Below, piece by piece: positions 27,703 through 36,363 of a stretch of 64,000 nt of DNA. Origin of the DNA: Flavobacterium sp. (lineage in GTDB: Bacteria; Bacteroidota; Bacteroidia; Flavobacteriales; Flavobacteriaceae); contig JAEUTY010000018.1 of assembly GCA_016787805.1 (NCBI GenBank), positions 124,001-188,000 on the forward strand, given 5' to 3'. How positions within the stretch are numbered: position 1 is the stretch's first letter; each line of letters opens with the position of its first letter. The notes under the pieces are model-generated. The model worked only from the letters and a program-made list of their open reading frames with translations. It was not told where the DNA came from and made no database searches. Position numbers and translations under genes: made by a program.

Positions 27703-30540
27703 TTGAAAACCATTACATTCAGACATTTGTTAGTTGGTTTGCTACTCGTATTTTTGGTAGCATGTTCAACTAAAAGAAATAATTTTTTAAGCAGAAACAT
27801 GCACGCACTTAGTACAAGAGACAATATCTTGTACAATGGTGGATTAGCTTTAGATAAAGGAATTACCGATTTAAAAACTACTTACAGTGATAATTTTTGG
27901 GAAATTCTTCCTGTTGAGCGGATGCAAGCTTCTACAGAAACCACACTACCAGGACAAACTACTACCAATCCTGATTTTGACCGAGCAGAAACCAAAGCAG
28001 TCAAAGCCATTCAAAAACACTCGATGAACATTGATGGTTCTGAAAAAAACCCTCAGATGGACGAGGCTCACCTTATGTTAGGAAAGGCGCGATACTATGA
28101 AAAAAGATATATTCCTGCTTTAGAAGCATTCAATTATGTGCTTTACAAATATCCTACAAGCGATAAAATTTATGAAGTAAAAATATGGCGCGAACGAACC
28201 AATATGCGTTTGGAAAATGACGAACAAGCCATTACCAACCTTCGAAAATTATTAAAAGAAATTAAATTTAAAGATCAAATCTTTGCTGATGCTAACGCAA
28301 CTTTAGCTCAAGCATTTTTAAATATTGAAGAGAAAGATAGCGCTGTTGCCAAATTAAAAATAGCTACAGAATTTACCAAAAGCAAGGAAGAAGTAGCACG
28401 GTATAAATTTATCTTAGGTCAATTGTATGAAAGCCGTGGCGACAACGACAGTGCTTTTGCATCATATCAAGAAATAATTGATATGAAAAGAAAATCACCT
28501 AAGCCTTATGTCATTCATGCACACGCTCGTCAAGCAGCCCAATTTGATTATAAAAACGGCGATACATTAGCATTTGTTGAAAAATACAAAGAATTGATGA
28601 AAGATCGTGAAAATCGCCCTTTTTTAGACGTATTAAATCATCAAATGGCCCTTTTTTATGATAAATCGAATAAACTAGACATTGCCCAAAAATACTATAA
28701 TCAATCGTTGAATTCAAAACCCAAAGATCAATATTTAATTGCATCCAATTACCGAAATCTTGCGGATATTTATTTCAAAAAAGCCAAGTACGTAACGGCA
28801 GGAAAATATTATGATAGTACTTTAGCGGTCTTAGAGCCACGATCAAGAGAACATAAATTGATTAGTAAAAAAAGAGATAATTTAGAGGATGTTATTAAAT
28901 ACGAAGGAATAGCCCAACGCAACGATAGTATTTTGAAATTAGCAAAAATGTCTGGTTCTGAAAAAGAGGCTTATTTTAATGAATACATTACTAAAATTAA
29001 AGAAGCCGATCAAAAAGCAAAAGAAGATTTAGAAAATAAATTGGCTTTAGAAGAACAGAACAATGCTCAAGGCGGCGAATTTAATAAAGACGTTAAAACT
29101 CCTGAAAAAATTGGTCCAAAAACCAGCGCTTCGACCGATTTTTATTTTTACAACCCAACAACTGTAGCCTACGGGCGTAATGAGTTTGTAAAAAAATGGG
29201 GAAAAAGAAAACACACCAACAATTGGAGACTGTCTAGTTTACAAAAATCAAAAGGTCCTGAAGCAGACAAAGAAGAAGAGGAACCATCAGAAACAAAAGA
29301 AGACGTGGCCAATGCTGACCCAAGATATTCTGCAGATTTTTATACCAAACAACTTCCATCTTCGAGTAAAGAATTAGATAGTATTGCCAAAGAACGCAAT
29401 TTTGCCTATTACCAATTGGGAGTTATCTACAAAGAAAAGTTTAAAGAGTACAAATTAGCCGCTGAAAAACTGGAAACATTACTTCAAAACAACCCAGAAG
29501 AGCGTTTGGTTTTACCTTCTATGTACAATTTGTATAAAATTTATGAAATCATTGACCCTTCCAAAGCTGCTCAAATGAAGGCTCAAATTATTTCAGTATA
29601 CCCAAGTTCTCGTTATGCCCAAATTTTAAGCGACAATGCAGTTAGTTTGGAATTGGGTTCTCCAGAGGTCGTGTTTGCCAACCTGTTTAAAGATTATGAA
29701 GCTGGTTTGTACAGGGAAACACTTATCAAAACCGATATGGCAATTGTTGAATTTGCTGGTGAAGAACTGTTACCTAAGTTCGAATTACTCAAAGCGAATC
29801 TTATCGGTAAATTACACGGATTGGTTGAATACAAAAAAGCATTAAATTTTGTGGCATTAACTTATCCAAATCATGAAGTTGGTAAAGAAACTGAAAAATT
29901 TATTGCTTCTAAGATTCCGCTATTAGAATCACTTTATTTTAACGGAGAGGTTCCTTCAAGTTGGAAAATTATCTATCAACCTAAAAGCATAGTTGAAAAA
30001 GACAATAAAGTGTTGTTGGACAAGCTCAATAAATTAGCCAAAGAAAGGACTATTGAAACACTAACCGTTTCAACAGATGTTTACACTCTAGATCGAAATT
30101 TGATTGTTATTCACGGAATCAAGTCGGAAGAAAACGCAAAAGGTTTAGCTCAGATATTAAAAGAATTTAAAGACTATAAAATTGCAGATCCTGCCGTAAT
30201 TATTTCAAGTGAAAATTACAAAGTGGTTCAAGTATTTAAAAATTTAGAAGAATACATGGCAGGTAAAGGACCTAATTTTGAACCTAAACAAAAACCAGTT
30301 ATTCAGCTTCCTAAAGATGAGGTTAAGCAAGAAAAACCGAAAGCAATCAGAGAACAAAAAGAAGAGCCGAAAGCAGTTGAAACTAAGGGAGAAAACGTGA
30401 AAAGCGATAGTAAACCAATGCAAAATAACAATGGAAAGGACGGCGGAAAAGGAAATCCAGAGAACAGCCAAACGCCTCAGCCTCAATTCAATATTATGCC
30501 ACCGTCATCAGGGAATAATCCGCCAAAATCAAGAGGGTAA
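27703..30540 (+). CDS. sprE: Gliding motility/T9SS lipoprotein SprE (PorW-like)
   Basis: A 945-residue TPR-rich lipoprotein matching SprE/PorW, a component needed for type IX secretion and gliding in Flavobacterium. The start is TTG (27703), giving MKTITFRHLLVGLLLVFLVA then C21 of the lipobox; the next ATG would delete the signal. The characteristic STKRNNFLSRNMHALSTRDN follows the Cys. TPR-like helical repeats run from about 110 to 720, a SPOR-like or ferredoxin-like domain may lie at about 790-850, and the C-terminal 90 residues are Lys/Glu/Pro/Asn-rich and disordered. The bactofilin gene starts at its stop codon (TAATG). Confidence 0.9.
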   Translation: MKTITFRHLLVGLLLVFLVACSTKRNNFLSRNMHALSTRDNILYNGGLALDKGITDLKTTYSDNFWEILPVERMQASTETTLPGQTTTNPDFDRAETKAVKAIQKHSMNIDGSEKNPQMDEAHLMLGKARYYEKRYIPALEAFNYVLYKYPTSDKIYEVKIWRERTNMRLENDEQAITNLRKLLKEIKFKDQIFADANATLAQAFLNIEEKDSAVAKLKIATEFTKSKEEVARYKFILGQLYESRGDNDSAFASYQEIIDMKRKSPKPYVIHAHARQAAQFDYKNGDTLAFVEKYKELMKDRENRPFLDVLNHQMALFYDKSNKLDIAQKYYNQSLNSKPKDQYLIASNYRNLADIYFKKAKYVTAGKYYDSTLAVLEPRSREHKLISKKRDNLEDVIKYEGIAQRNDSILKLAKMSGSEKEAYFNEYITKIKEADQKAKEDLENKLALEEQNNAQGGEFNKDVKTPEKIGPKTSASTDFYFYNPTTVAYGRNEFVKKWGKRKHTNNWRLSSLQKSKGPEADKEEEEPSETKEDVANADPRYSADFYTKQLPSSSKELDSIAKERNFAYYQLGVIYKEKFKEYKLAAEKLETLLQNNPEERLVLPSMYNLYKIYEIIDPSKAAQMKAQIISVYPSSRYAQILSDNAVSLELGSPEVVFANLFKDYEAGLYRETLIKTDMAIVEFAGEELLPKFELLKANLIGKLHGLVEYKKALNFVALTYPNHEVGKETEKFIASKIPLLESLYFNGEVPSSWKIIYQPKSIVEKDNKVLLDKLNKLAKERTIETLTVSTDVYTLDRNLIVIHGIKSEENAKGLAQILKEFKDYKIADPAVIISSENYKVVQVFKNLEEYMAGKGPNFEPKQKPVIQLPKDEVKQEKPKAIREQKEEPKAVETKGENVKSDSKPMQNNNGKDGGKGNPENSQTPQPQFNIMPPSSGNNPPKSRG

Positions 30541-30944
30541 TGTTTCAAAAAAGTCAAAAATCATATACCGATTTATTAGGTAAAACCAATAGAATTGTAG
30601 AAGGAACGTCCATAAATGGGAATATAATTTCACCCGCCGATTTTAGGTTAGACGGACATTTGATTGGCAACTTTCAGTCTAAAGGGAAGTTGGTTATTGG
30701 CCCCGCTGGAAATGTAAAAGGTGATATTGTATGCAAAAACGCAGATATTGAAGGCCGATTTGAAGGCAAAATTCAAGTACTCGAAACACTCAACATCAAA
30801 TCAAAGGCCGTTATTATTGGTGATGTCGTGTGTGGCAAACTTTCTGTTGAACCTGGAGCAGAGTTCAGTGCAACTTGTGTGATGAAAAACATCCAGAAAT
30901 CTCATGCTAATGAACACCAACTCTCCGAAGAAAAATCCCAATAA
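30540..30944 (+). CDS. Bactofilin (polymer-forming cytoskeletal protein)
   Basis: A 134-residue bactofilin. The core has repeating beta-helical turns such as GTSINGNIISPADFRLDGHL, GNFQSKGKLVIGPAGNVKGD and IKSKAVIIGDVVCGKLSVEP, flanked by short unstructured tails. Bactofilins self-assemble into filaments that scaffold envelope processes in the cytoplasm near the membrane. Translationally coupled to sprE (start overlaps its stop), and its 3' end overlaps the atpZ start by about 35 bases. Coupling to a T9SS gene suggests a shared spatial function, by inference. Confidence 0.93.
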   Translation: MFQKSQKSYTDLLGKTNRIVEGTSINGNIISPADFRLDGHLIGNFQSKGKLVIGPAGNVKGDIVCKNADIEGRFEGKIQVLETLNIKSKAVIIGDVVCGKLSVEPGAEFSATCVMKNIQKSHANEHQLSEEKSQ

Positions 30945-31131
30945 ATGGCTCGTGCTGATTAGCATTCCAATTCAAATGGGAGTGGTGATTTTTATTTTTT
31001 CTAAAGGAGGAAGTTGGCTTGATGAACACTATCCTAATCAACATGCCGTTTTTTTAAAAATCATGACATTGTTAGGTGTCGCACTCTCTTTTTATTACTT
31101 AAATCGACAGCTCAAAGACTTAAACTCTTAG
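30910..31131 (+). CDS. AtpZ/AtpI-like F0F1 ATPase accessory protein
   Basis: A 73-residue protein with two membrane helices (about 12-30 and 44-62) joined by GGSWLDEHYPN, the typical layout of AtpZ. AtpZ is an accessory of the ATP synthase, linked to c-ring assembly or Mg/Ca transport. Two ATGs are possible, at 30904 and 30910; both overlap the bactofilin end. It belongs to the sprE transcript but sits ahead of the atp operon. Confidence 0.82.
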   Translation: MNTNSPKKNPNKWLVLISIPIQMGVVIFIFSKGGSWLDEHYPNQHAVFLKIMTLLGVALSFYYLNRQLKDLNS

Positions 31132-31145
31132 TTATCCACTTAAAA

Positions 31146-31544
31146 ATGAAAGCAATAGAATTCAAACTTTTACTTAAGATGTTTTTGTTTTCGGTACTAT
31201 TGTACGGAATACACAAATTCGTTTTCGCTCAATTTCTGCCCATCAATGTTGAGCAAAAGTTTGTTTACTCACTCGAATTGTTGTATTGTTTTTTCTTTTT
31301 TTCTTCCGTTTTAATTTTAGTGATTCTTTTTGCTGTTAATAAAAAAAACATCAACAATGTTGGTTTCAGCTTTTTGTTTTTAACTGTTGCAAAGATGGGG
31401 ACAGCTTTTTTCTTTTTGCAACCGATACTTCATTCTACAGAAACACAAATAGGGATAGAAAAGAAAAATTTCTTAGTCATTTTTCTTATCTTTTTGGCAA
31501 TAGAAACCGTTGTTGCTGTCAGAATATTAAACAATAAACAATAA
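31146..31544 (+). CDS. Small membrane protein, DUF6168-like
   Basis: A 132-residue protein with four hydrophobic helices (about 9-27, 42-62, 73-92 and 107-127). I recall a flavobacterial family DUF6168 in this exact place before atpB. The position matches that of atpI in other phyla, which suggests an ATP synthase assembly role, but this is inference. It is 14 bases after atpZ; the following 117 bases hold the atpB promoter. Confidence 0.72.
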   Translation: MKAIEFKLLLKMFLFSVLLYGIHKFVFAQFLPINVEQKFVYSLELLYCFFFFSSVLILVILFAVNKKNINNVGFSFLFLTVAKMGTAFFFLQPILHSTETQIGIEKKNFLVIFLIFLAIETVVAVRILNNKQ

Positions 31545-31612
31545 ATCGATTTAATATCGACAATTTCCATTAAAAAAATAAAAGTATTACTTTTTAATAT
31601 TAATTAAAATTG

Positions 31613-31620
31613 TACTTTTG
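31613..31620 (+). promoter_or_regulatory. Promoter -7 element for the atp operon
   Basis: TACTTTTG, an exact TAnnTTTG match, 41 bases before atpB. The surrounding sequence is very AT-rich with TTAA-type steps; no clear -33 TTG at standard spacing. Confidence 0.6.
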
Positions 31621-31661
31621 CACCAAATTTGAAAAAAGTTAATTAAAGTTAATTATCAGAT

Positions 31662-32828
31662 ATGGTGATTTCAAGAAAACCACTCCAATTTATATTTGCG
31701 GCTTTAGTAGCTGTTCTTCCTTATATTAGTTTTGCTAATCCTGCTCAAGACAGTGTAACTTCTCAACCAAAGACAGAAGCTGTGGTTGCTACTCATGGTC
31801 AAGAAACAGCCAAAAATTTAACAGAAGAAGAAAAAGCAGATTTGGAGAGAAAAGCGCACATCAAGCACCATTTAATGGATTCTCACGATTTTACATTATT
31901 TTCTTATGGCGAAGGAGAGCACCAAACTCACGTTGGTTTTCCACTTCCTGTAATTTTGATTGACAATGGGTTTCATCTGTTTTCTTCATCTAAATTTGAA
32001 CATGGTGAAGGAGTAGCTGAATCAAACGGAAATTATTATAAAATTAATCACCATGATGGTTTAGTATACAGAACGGATGCAGAAGGTAATTTTACTGAAG
32101 ATTCAAAAGGACATGTTACCAATGTAAAGCCATTAGATTTTTCAATCACCAAGAATGTGTTTATGATACTTTTGGTTGGTGTATTAATGTTCTTATTGTT
32201 TGCTGCTTTAGGAAAATCTTACAAAAAAAATGGTTCAATTGCTAAAGGAGCAGGTCGTTTCTTCGAGCCGATTGTTCTTTACATTAGAGACGATATTGCT
32301 ATTCCTAATATTGGTGAGAAACACTACAAAAAATACATGAGTTTCTTATTGACGATTTTCTTTTTTATTTGGTTCTTAAACATGTTTGGTTTAACGCCAC
32401 TTGGAGTAAATATCACGGGTAATCTAGCGATTACTGCTTCGTTGGCTTTAATTACCTATCTAATCACCACATTTACAGCAAAGAAAGATTATTGGGGACA
32501 TATTTTTTGGATGCCAGGCGTTCCAGTTCTAATGAAGTTTGTATTAGCACCTATTGAATTATTGGGAACGATTATCAAACCGTTTTCGTTGATGATTCGT
32601 TTGTACGCAAATATGGTAGCTGGACACATTGTATTAATGAGTTTAATTGCCTTGATGTACACCTTTAATAGTCCAATTGGAAGCCCGTTGTCGTTTTTCT
32701 TGGCTTTTGTGTTGTCTTTGTTAGAGATATTGGTAGCATTGCTACAGGCTTATATATTCACGATGTTAGCCGCTTTGTATTTTGGCGCTGCTGTTGAGGA
32801 GCATCACCACGAAGAAGCACATCATTAA
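31662..32828 (+). CDS. atpB: F0F1 ATP synthase subunit a (AtpB)
   Basis: Subunit a forms the proton half-channels beside the c-ring. The essential Arg is in LMIRLYANMVAGHIVLMSLI near residue 310. At 388 residues the protein is much longer than the usual 240-280. It has a signal-peptide-like segment (about 8-25) and a roughly 130-residue His- and charge-rich external domain (HIKHHLMDSHDFTLFSYGEG) before the first core helix at about 164. Such an extension is known from Bacteroidota AtpB. The C-terminus is His-rich. First gene of atpB-E-F-H-x-A-G. Confidence 0.96.
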   Translation: MVISRKPLQFIFAALVAVLPYISFANPAQDSVTSQPKTEAVVATHGQETAKNLTEEEKADLERKAHIKHHLMDSHDFTLFSYGEGEHQTHVGFPLPVILIDNGFHLFSSSKFEHGEGVAESNGNYYKINHHDGLVYRTDAEGNFTEDSKGHVTNVKPLDFSITKNVFMILLVGVLMFLLFAALGKSYKKNGSIAKGAGRFFEPIVLYIRDDIAIPNIGEKHYKKYMSFLLTIFFFIWFLNMFGLTPLGVNITGNLAITASLALITYLITTFTAKKDYWGHIFWMPGVPVLMKFVLAPIELLGTIIKPFSLMIRLYANMVAGHIVLMSLIALMYTFNSPIGSPLSFFLAFVLSLLEILVALLQAYIFTMLAALYFGAAVEEHHHEEAHH

Positions 32829-32906
32829 AAAAAAGAGCTATTCTAAAGCCTATTGCTTAAAGCTTGTAGCTATAAAGTTGAATGTTTAATTAAATATATA
32901 TACATT

Positions 32907-33101
32907 ATGGAAATTCCTAAAATTATTGGAGCAGGATTAGTAGTAATCGGAGCGGGTATTGGTATCGGAAGAATTGGTGGATCAGCAATGGACGCTATCG
33001 CTCGTCAACCTGAAGCTACTGGTAAAATCCAAACTGCTATGCTTATTGCAGCTGCACTTATTGAAGGTATTGGTTTCGCTGCTTTGTTTGCAGTAAACTA
33101 A
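32907..33101 (+). CDS. atpE: F0F1 ATP synthase subunit c (AtpE)
   Basis: A 64-residue two-helix proteolipid, MEIPKIIGAGLVVIGAGIGI ..., with the loop RIGGSAMDAIARQPE and the ion-binding Glu in LIEGIGFAALF. No Na+-type Gln/Ser pattern is obvious in helix 1, so H+ is the likely ion. The start is 32907; the longer in-frame reading from 32853 adds a non-homologous tail. A spacer of 78 bases separates it from atpB. Confidence 0.96.
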   Translation: MEIPKIIGAGLVVIGAGIGIGRIGGSAMDAIARQPEATGKIQTAMLIAAALIEGIGFAALFAVN

Positions 33102-33177
33102 AAGTTAACAAAAGCTATAACGGTTGGTTGTAGCTTTTGTTTTTACAATTAATATAATTAAAAAAAAGATATATATA

Positions 33178-33678
33178 ATGGAAGAATTATTTGGACAGTT
33201 TTCATTAGGTTTGTTTATCATGCAAACAGTTTTATTCCTCGGACTTGTTTTCTTGTTGAAAAAGTACGCTTGGAAACCTATTCTTGATGCGGTAAACGAA
33301 AGAGAAGAAGGAATCAAAAACGCTTTACTTTCAGCAGAAAGTGCAAAAAAAGAAATGCAAAACTTAAAATCAGATAACGAAAAATTGTTAGCTGATGCAA
33401 GAGCTGAGCGCGACACAATGATTAAAGAAGCGCGTGAGATGAAAGAAAAAATGATCAACGACGCCAAAACAGAAGCGCAAGTAGCTGGAGAAAAAATGAT
33501 TGCTCAAGCCAAAGCGGCTATTGAAAGTGAAAAAAATGCAGCTATGGCCGATTTAAAAAATCAAGTTTCTTCATTGTCGTTAGAAATTGCAGAAAAAGTA
33601 CTAAGAGACGAACTGTCTAACAAAGAATCGCAAACCAAATTGGTGGAGAAAATGTTAGCAGACACTAAATTAAACTAA
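33178..33678 (+). CDS. atpF: F0F1 ATP synthase subunit b (AtpF)
   Basis: A 166-residue peripheral stalk subunit. It has one N-terminal membrane helix (MEELFGQFSLGLFIMQTVLF), then KKYAWKPILDAVNEREEGI and a long charged coiled coil to the C-terminus. Pairs with AtpH to hold F1 in place. The start is 33178, as the sequence before it in frame is the non-coding spacer. Confidence 0.95.
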   Translation: MEELFGQFSLGLFIMQTVLFLGLVFLLKKYAWKPILDAVNEREEGIKNALLSAESAKKEMQNLKSDNEKLLADARAERDTMIKEAREMKEKMINDAKTEAQVAGEKMIAQAKAAIESEKNAAMADLKNQVSSLSLEIAEKVLRDELSNKESQTKLVEKMLADTKLN

Positions 33679-33683
33679 TCACT

Positions 33684-34211
33684 ATGTCTAGAGCAGCCAT
33701 TCGATACGCCAAAGCCATTTTAGATATTGCTACCACTTCAGGAAAAGCTGAAGCGGTAAACAACGACATGAAGTCGATTGTTTTGGCAGTGTCACAAAAT
33801 GCTGAATTGAAAGACTTTTTGGCGAATCCAGTTGTTAAGATTGAAAGTAAAAAAGGTGCGTTAAGTTCTATTTTTACTGATGTTCAAGCCGAAACCAAAA
33901 GTTTGTTTCAATTGTTGTTTGAAAACAAACGATACGAAATTTTAGGCGCTATTGCACAGCAGTACAATATGCTTTTTGATGAAAGCAACGGAGTAGAAGT
34001 AGCCAAAGTAACTACAGCTTTCCCTATTACAGCTGATTTACAAAGCAAAGTTTTAGCTAAAATAGCTGAGTTTTCAAACAAAAAAATCACTATCGAAAAT
34101 ATCGTAGATCCAGCCATCATTGGCGGATTTGTTTTACGCGTAGGCGACAAGCAATACAATGCTTCAGTTGCTAGTAAATTAAGTCAATTAAAAAGAGAGT
34201 TTTCAAATTAA
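33684..34211 (+). CDS. atpH: F0F1 ATP synthase subunit delta (AtpH)
   Basis: A 175-residue delta subunit connecting the peripheral stalk to F1. Typical N-terminus RAAIRYAKAILDIATTSGKA and C-terminal signature VDPAIIGGFVLRVGDKQYNA near 147-166. It follows atpF by 5 bases and precedes a small secreted-protein gene by 4 bases. Confidence 0.95.
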   Translation: MSRAAIRYAKAILDIATTSGKAEAVNNDMKSIVLAVSQNAELKDFLANPVVKIESKKGALSSIFTDVQAETKSLFQLLFENKRYEILGAIAQQYNMLFDESNGVEVAKVTTAFPITADLQSKVLAKIAEFSNKKITIENIVDPAIIGGFVLRVGDKQYNASVASKLSQLKREFSN

Positions 34212-34215
34212 TAGT

Positions 34216-34644
34216 ATGAAAAAAATTATAGCTATTTTAATTTTCTTCATTTCATTTTCTAGTTTTTCTCAGAAAGTTAGAGTAAAAAAAGGAAATGTGA
34301 CGGTTGATGATGTGGTATGGATTACTTGTGATGAACCAGCTCCATATACTTTTTCATTATTAGATAAAAATCAAGAAGAAATCATTTTTATAAAGCCCAT
34401 AACAGTTCCAGGTGGTGCACCTCGTACACAATCGAATCCAAACGGTAATTTTTCGTATTATGTAATAAAATTTTTGGGCTTAAAAAAAGAATTTGAATTA
34501 GAAACGAATTACAAAGATGTTTTGAAAACACTATATCTTTCCAAAGCAATTAATGAAGATTTGACTATAAATGAAGAAAAAGCAAATCGTCTTGTTGAAA
34601 AGTATGGTACAGAGTTTTCTGATCGTTTCAACGGTAGATATTAA
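34216..34644 (+). CDS. Small secreted protein of unknown function inside the atp operon
   Basis: Not recognised. The 142-residue product has a signal peptide MKKIIAILIFFISFSSFSQ (cleavage near residue 18-19) and a compact domain with VDDVVWITCDEPAPYTFSLL and PITVPGGAPRTQSNPNGNFS. It is not an ATP synthase subunit. It sits 4 bases after atpH, on the same strand, and 68 bases before atpA, so it should be transcribed with the synthase. Only one Cys remains after cleavage and there is no lipobox, so it is probably a soluble periplasmic protein. It looks like a lineage-specific insertion into an otherwise conserved operon. Confidence 0.75.
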   Translation: MKKIIAILIFFISFSSFSQKVRVKKGNVTVDDVVWITCDEPAPYTFSLLDKNQEEIIFIKPITVPGGAPRTQSNPNGNFSYYVIKFLGLKKEFELETNYKDVLKTLYLSKAINEDLTINEEKANRLVEKYGTEFSDRFNGRY

Positions 34645-34660
34645 CAAATTTTATAAATGA

Positions 34661-34678
34661 AAATCGGCCAAATCGGCC
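34661..34678 (+). repeat. Short tandem repeat before atpA
   Basis: Two direct copies of AAATCGGCC in the spacer between the secreted-protein gene and atpA. The two GGCC cores can pair with each other in the RNA, making a weak hairpin; its significance is unknown. Confidence 0.5.
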
Positions 34679-34712
34679 TTAAATATTAACATAGGTAGAT
34701 AATCATAATATC

Positions 34713-36290
34713 ATGGCAGAAATTAAACCAGCTGAAATTTCAGCAATATTAAAACAACAATTATCTGGTTTTGAATCAGGTGCTTCGTTAGAAGAAGTAG
34801 GAACAGTACTTCAAGTGGGTGACGGTATCGCTCGTGTTTACGGTTTGTCAAACGCTCAATATGGTGAGTTAGTACAATTCGACAACGGATTGGAAGCAAT
34901 CGTTTTGAACTTAGAGGAAGATAATGTAGGTGTGGTACTTTTAGGACCATCAACAGGTATCAAAGAAGGCTCAACCGTAAAACGCACACAACGTATTGCT
35001 TCTTTAAAAGTAGGTGAGCAAATCGTAGGTCGTGTAGTAGATACATTAGGAAACCCAATCGATGGTAAAGGCCCAATTGGAGGAGAGTTATACGAAATGC
35101 CTTTGGAAAGAAAAGCACCTGGAGTTATCTTCCGTCAACCAGTAACGGAGCCATTACAAACAGGTATCAAATCAATCGACGCCATGATTCCAGTAGGAAG
35201 AGGACAACGTGAGTTGGTAATTGGTGACCGTCAAACGGGTAAAACCACAGTTTGTATTGATACCATTTTAAATCAAAAAGAATTTTATGATGCAGGGCAA
35301 CCTGTATTCTGTATATATGTAGCGGTGGGTCAAAAAGCCTCTACAGTTGCTGGAATTGCTAAAACATTAGAAGACAAAGGAGCGATGGCTTATACCGTTA
35401 TCGTTGCAGCTAATGCTTCTGACCCAGCTCCGATGCAGGTATATGCTCCAATGGCAGGTGCTGCAATTGGTGAGTATTTCCGTGATTCAGGTCGCCCAGC
35501 TTTGATTATCTATGATGATTTATCAAAACAAGCGGTAGCTTACCGTGAGGTGTCTCTTTTGTTAAGAAGACCACCAGGACGTGAGGCTTATCCCGGAGAC
35601 GTTTTCTACCTTCACTCTCGTTTATTAGAAAGAGCATGTAAAGTAATTGCCGATGATGATATCGCTAAAAACATGAACGATTTACCAGATTCATTAAAAC
35701 CAATCGTAAAAGGTGGAGGTTCGTTAACTGCTTTACCTATTATCGAAACACAAGCGGGTGACGTTTCAGCTTATATTCCAACTAACGTAATTTCGATTAC
35801 AGATGGACAAATTTTCTTGGAGTCAGACTTGTTTAACTCTGGAGTTCGTCCAGCAATCAACGTAGGTATTTCGGTTTCTCGTGTAGGAGGTAATGCGCAA
35901 ATCAAATCAATGAAAAAAGTAGCTGGTACATTGAAACTGGATCAAGCACAATTCCGTGAATTGGAAGCGTTTGCTAAGTTTGGTTCTGATTTAGATGCGG
36001 CAACTTTGAATGTAATTGAAAAAGGTAGAAGAAACGTTGAAATCTTGAAACAAGCCGTAAACGATCCATTTACTGTAGAAGATCAAGTTGCAATTATCTA
36101 CGCGGGTTCTAAAAACTTATTGAGAAATGTTCCTGTAAATAAAGTCAAAGAATTCGAAAAAGATTATATCGAGTACTTAAACAACAAACACAGAGATACT
36201 CTTAATGCTTTAAAAGCAGGTAAGTTGGACGATAACATTACTGAAGTTTTAGAAAAAGCAGCACAAGAAACAGCAGCAAAATATAATTAA
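34713..36290 (+). CDS. atpA: F0F1 ATP synthase subunit alpha (AtpA)
   Basis: A 525-residue alpha subunit. The P-loop is GDRQTGKTT near residue 172, followed by the [20 protein letters not shown] segment and the signature [17 protein letters not shown] near 385-401. It forms the catalytic hexamer with beta, but the beta and epsilon genes (atpD, atpC) are not in this operon. Codon use is strongly biased, as expected for a highly expressed gene. Confidence 0.98.
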   Translation: MAEIKPAEISAILKQQLSGFESGASLEEVGTVLQVGDGIARVYGLSNAQYGELVQFDNGLEAIVLNLEEDNVGVVLLGPSTGIKEGSTVKRTQRIASLKVGEQIVGRVVDTLGNPIDGKGPIGGELYEMPLERKAPGVIFRQPVTEPLQTGIKSIDAMIPVGRGQRELVIGDRQTGKTTVCIDTILNQKEFYDAGQPVFCIYVAVGQKASTVAGIAKTLEDKGAMAYTVIVAANASDPAPMQVYAPMAGAAIGEYFRDSGRPALIIYDDLSKQAVAYREVSLLLRRPPGREAYPGDVFYLHSRLLERACKVIADDDIAKNMNDLPDSLKPIVKGGGSLTALPIIETQAGDVSAYIPTNVISITDGQIFLESDLFNSGVRPAINVGISVSRVGGNAQIKSMKKVAGTLKLDQAQFRELEAFAKFGSDLDAATLNVIEKGRRNVEILKQAVNDPFTVEDQVAIIYAGSKNLLRNVPVNKVKEFEKDYIEYLNNKHRDTLNALKAGKLDDNITEVLEKAAQETAAKYN

Positions 36291-36301
36291 TTAGTCAATT
36301 A

Positions 36302-36351
36302 GAAAATGTGTCAATGTGATAATTGGTACATTTTCGAATTGGCACATTTCC
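36302..36351 (+). repeat. Hairpin-forming repeat between atpA and atpG
   Basis: GAAAATGTGTCAAT (36302-36315) is inverted against ATTGGTACATTTTC (36322-36335) with two mismatches around a 6-base loop. A direct near-copy of the right arm, AATTGGCACATTTCC, follows at 36337-36351. It could act as an RNA hairpin adjusting atpA and atpG levels, or be a dispersed intergenic repeat. Confidence 0.65.
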
Positions 36352-36363
36352 AAATTATAAAAA

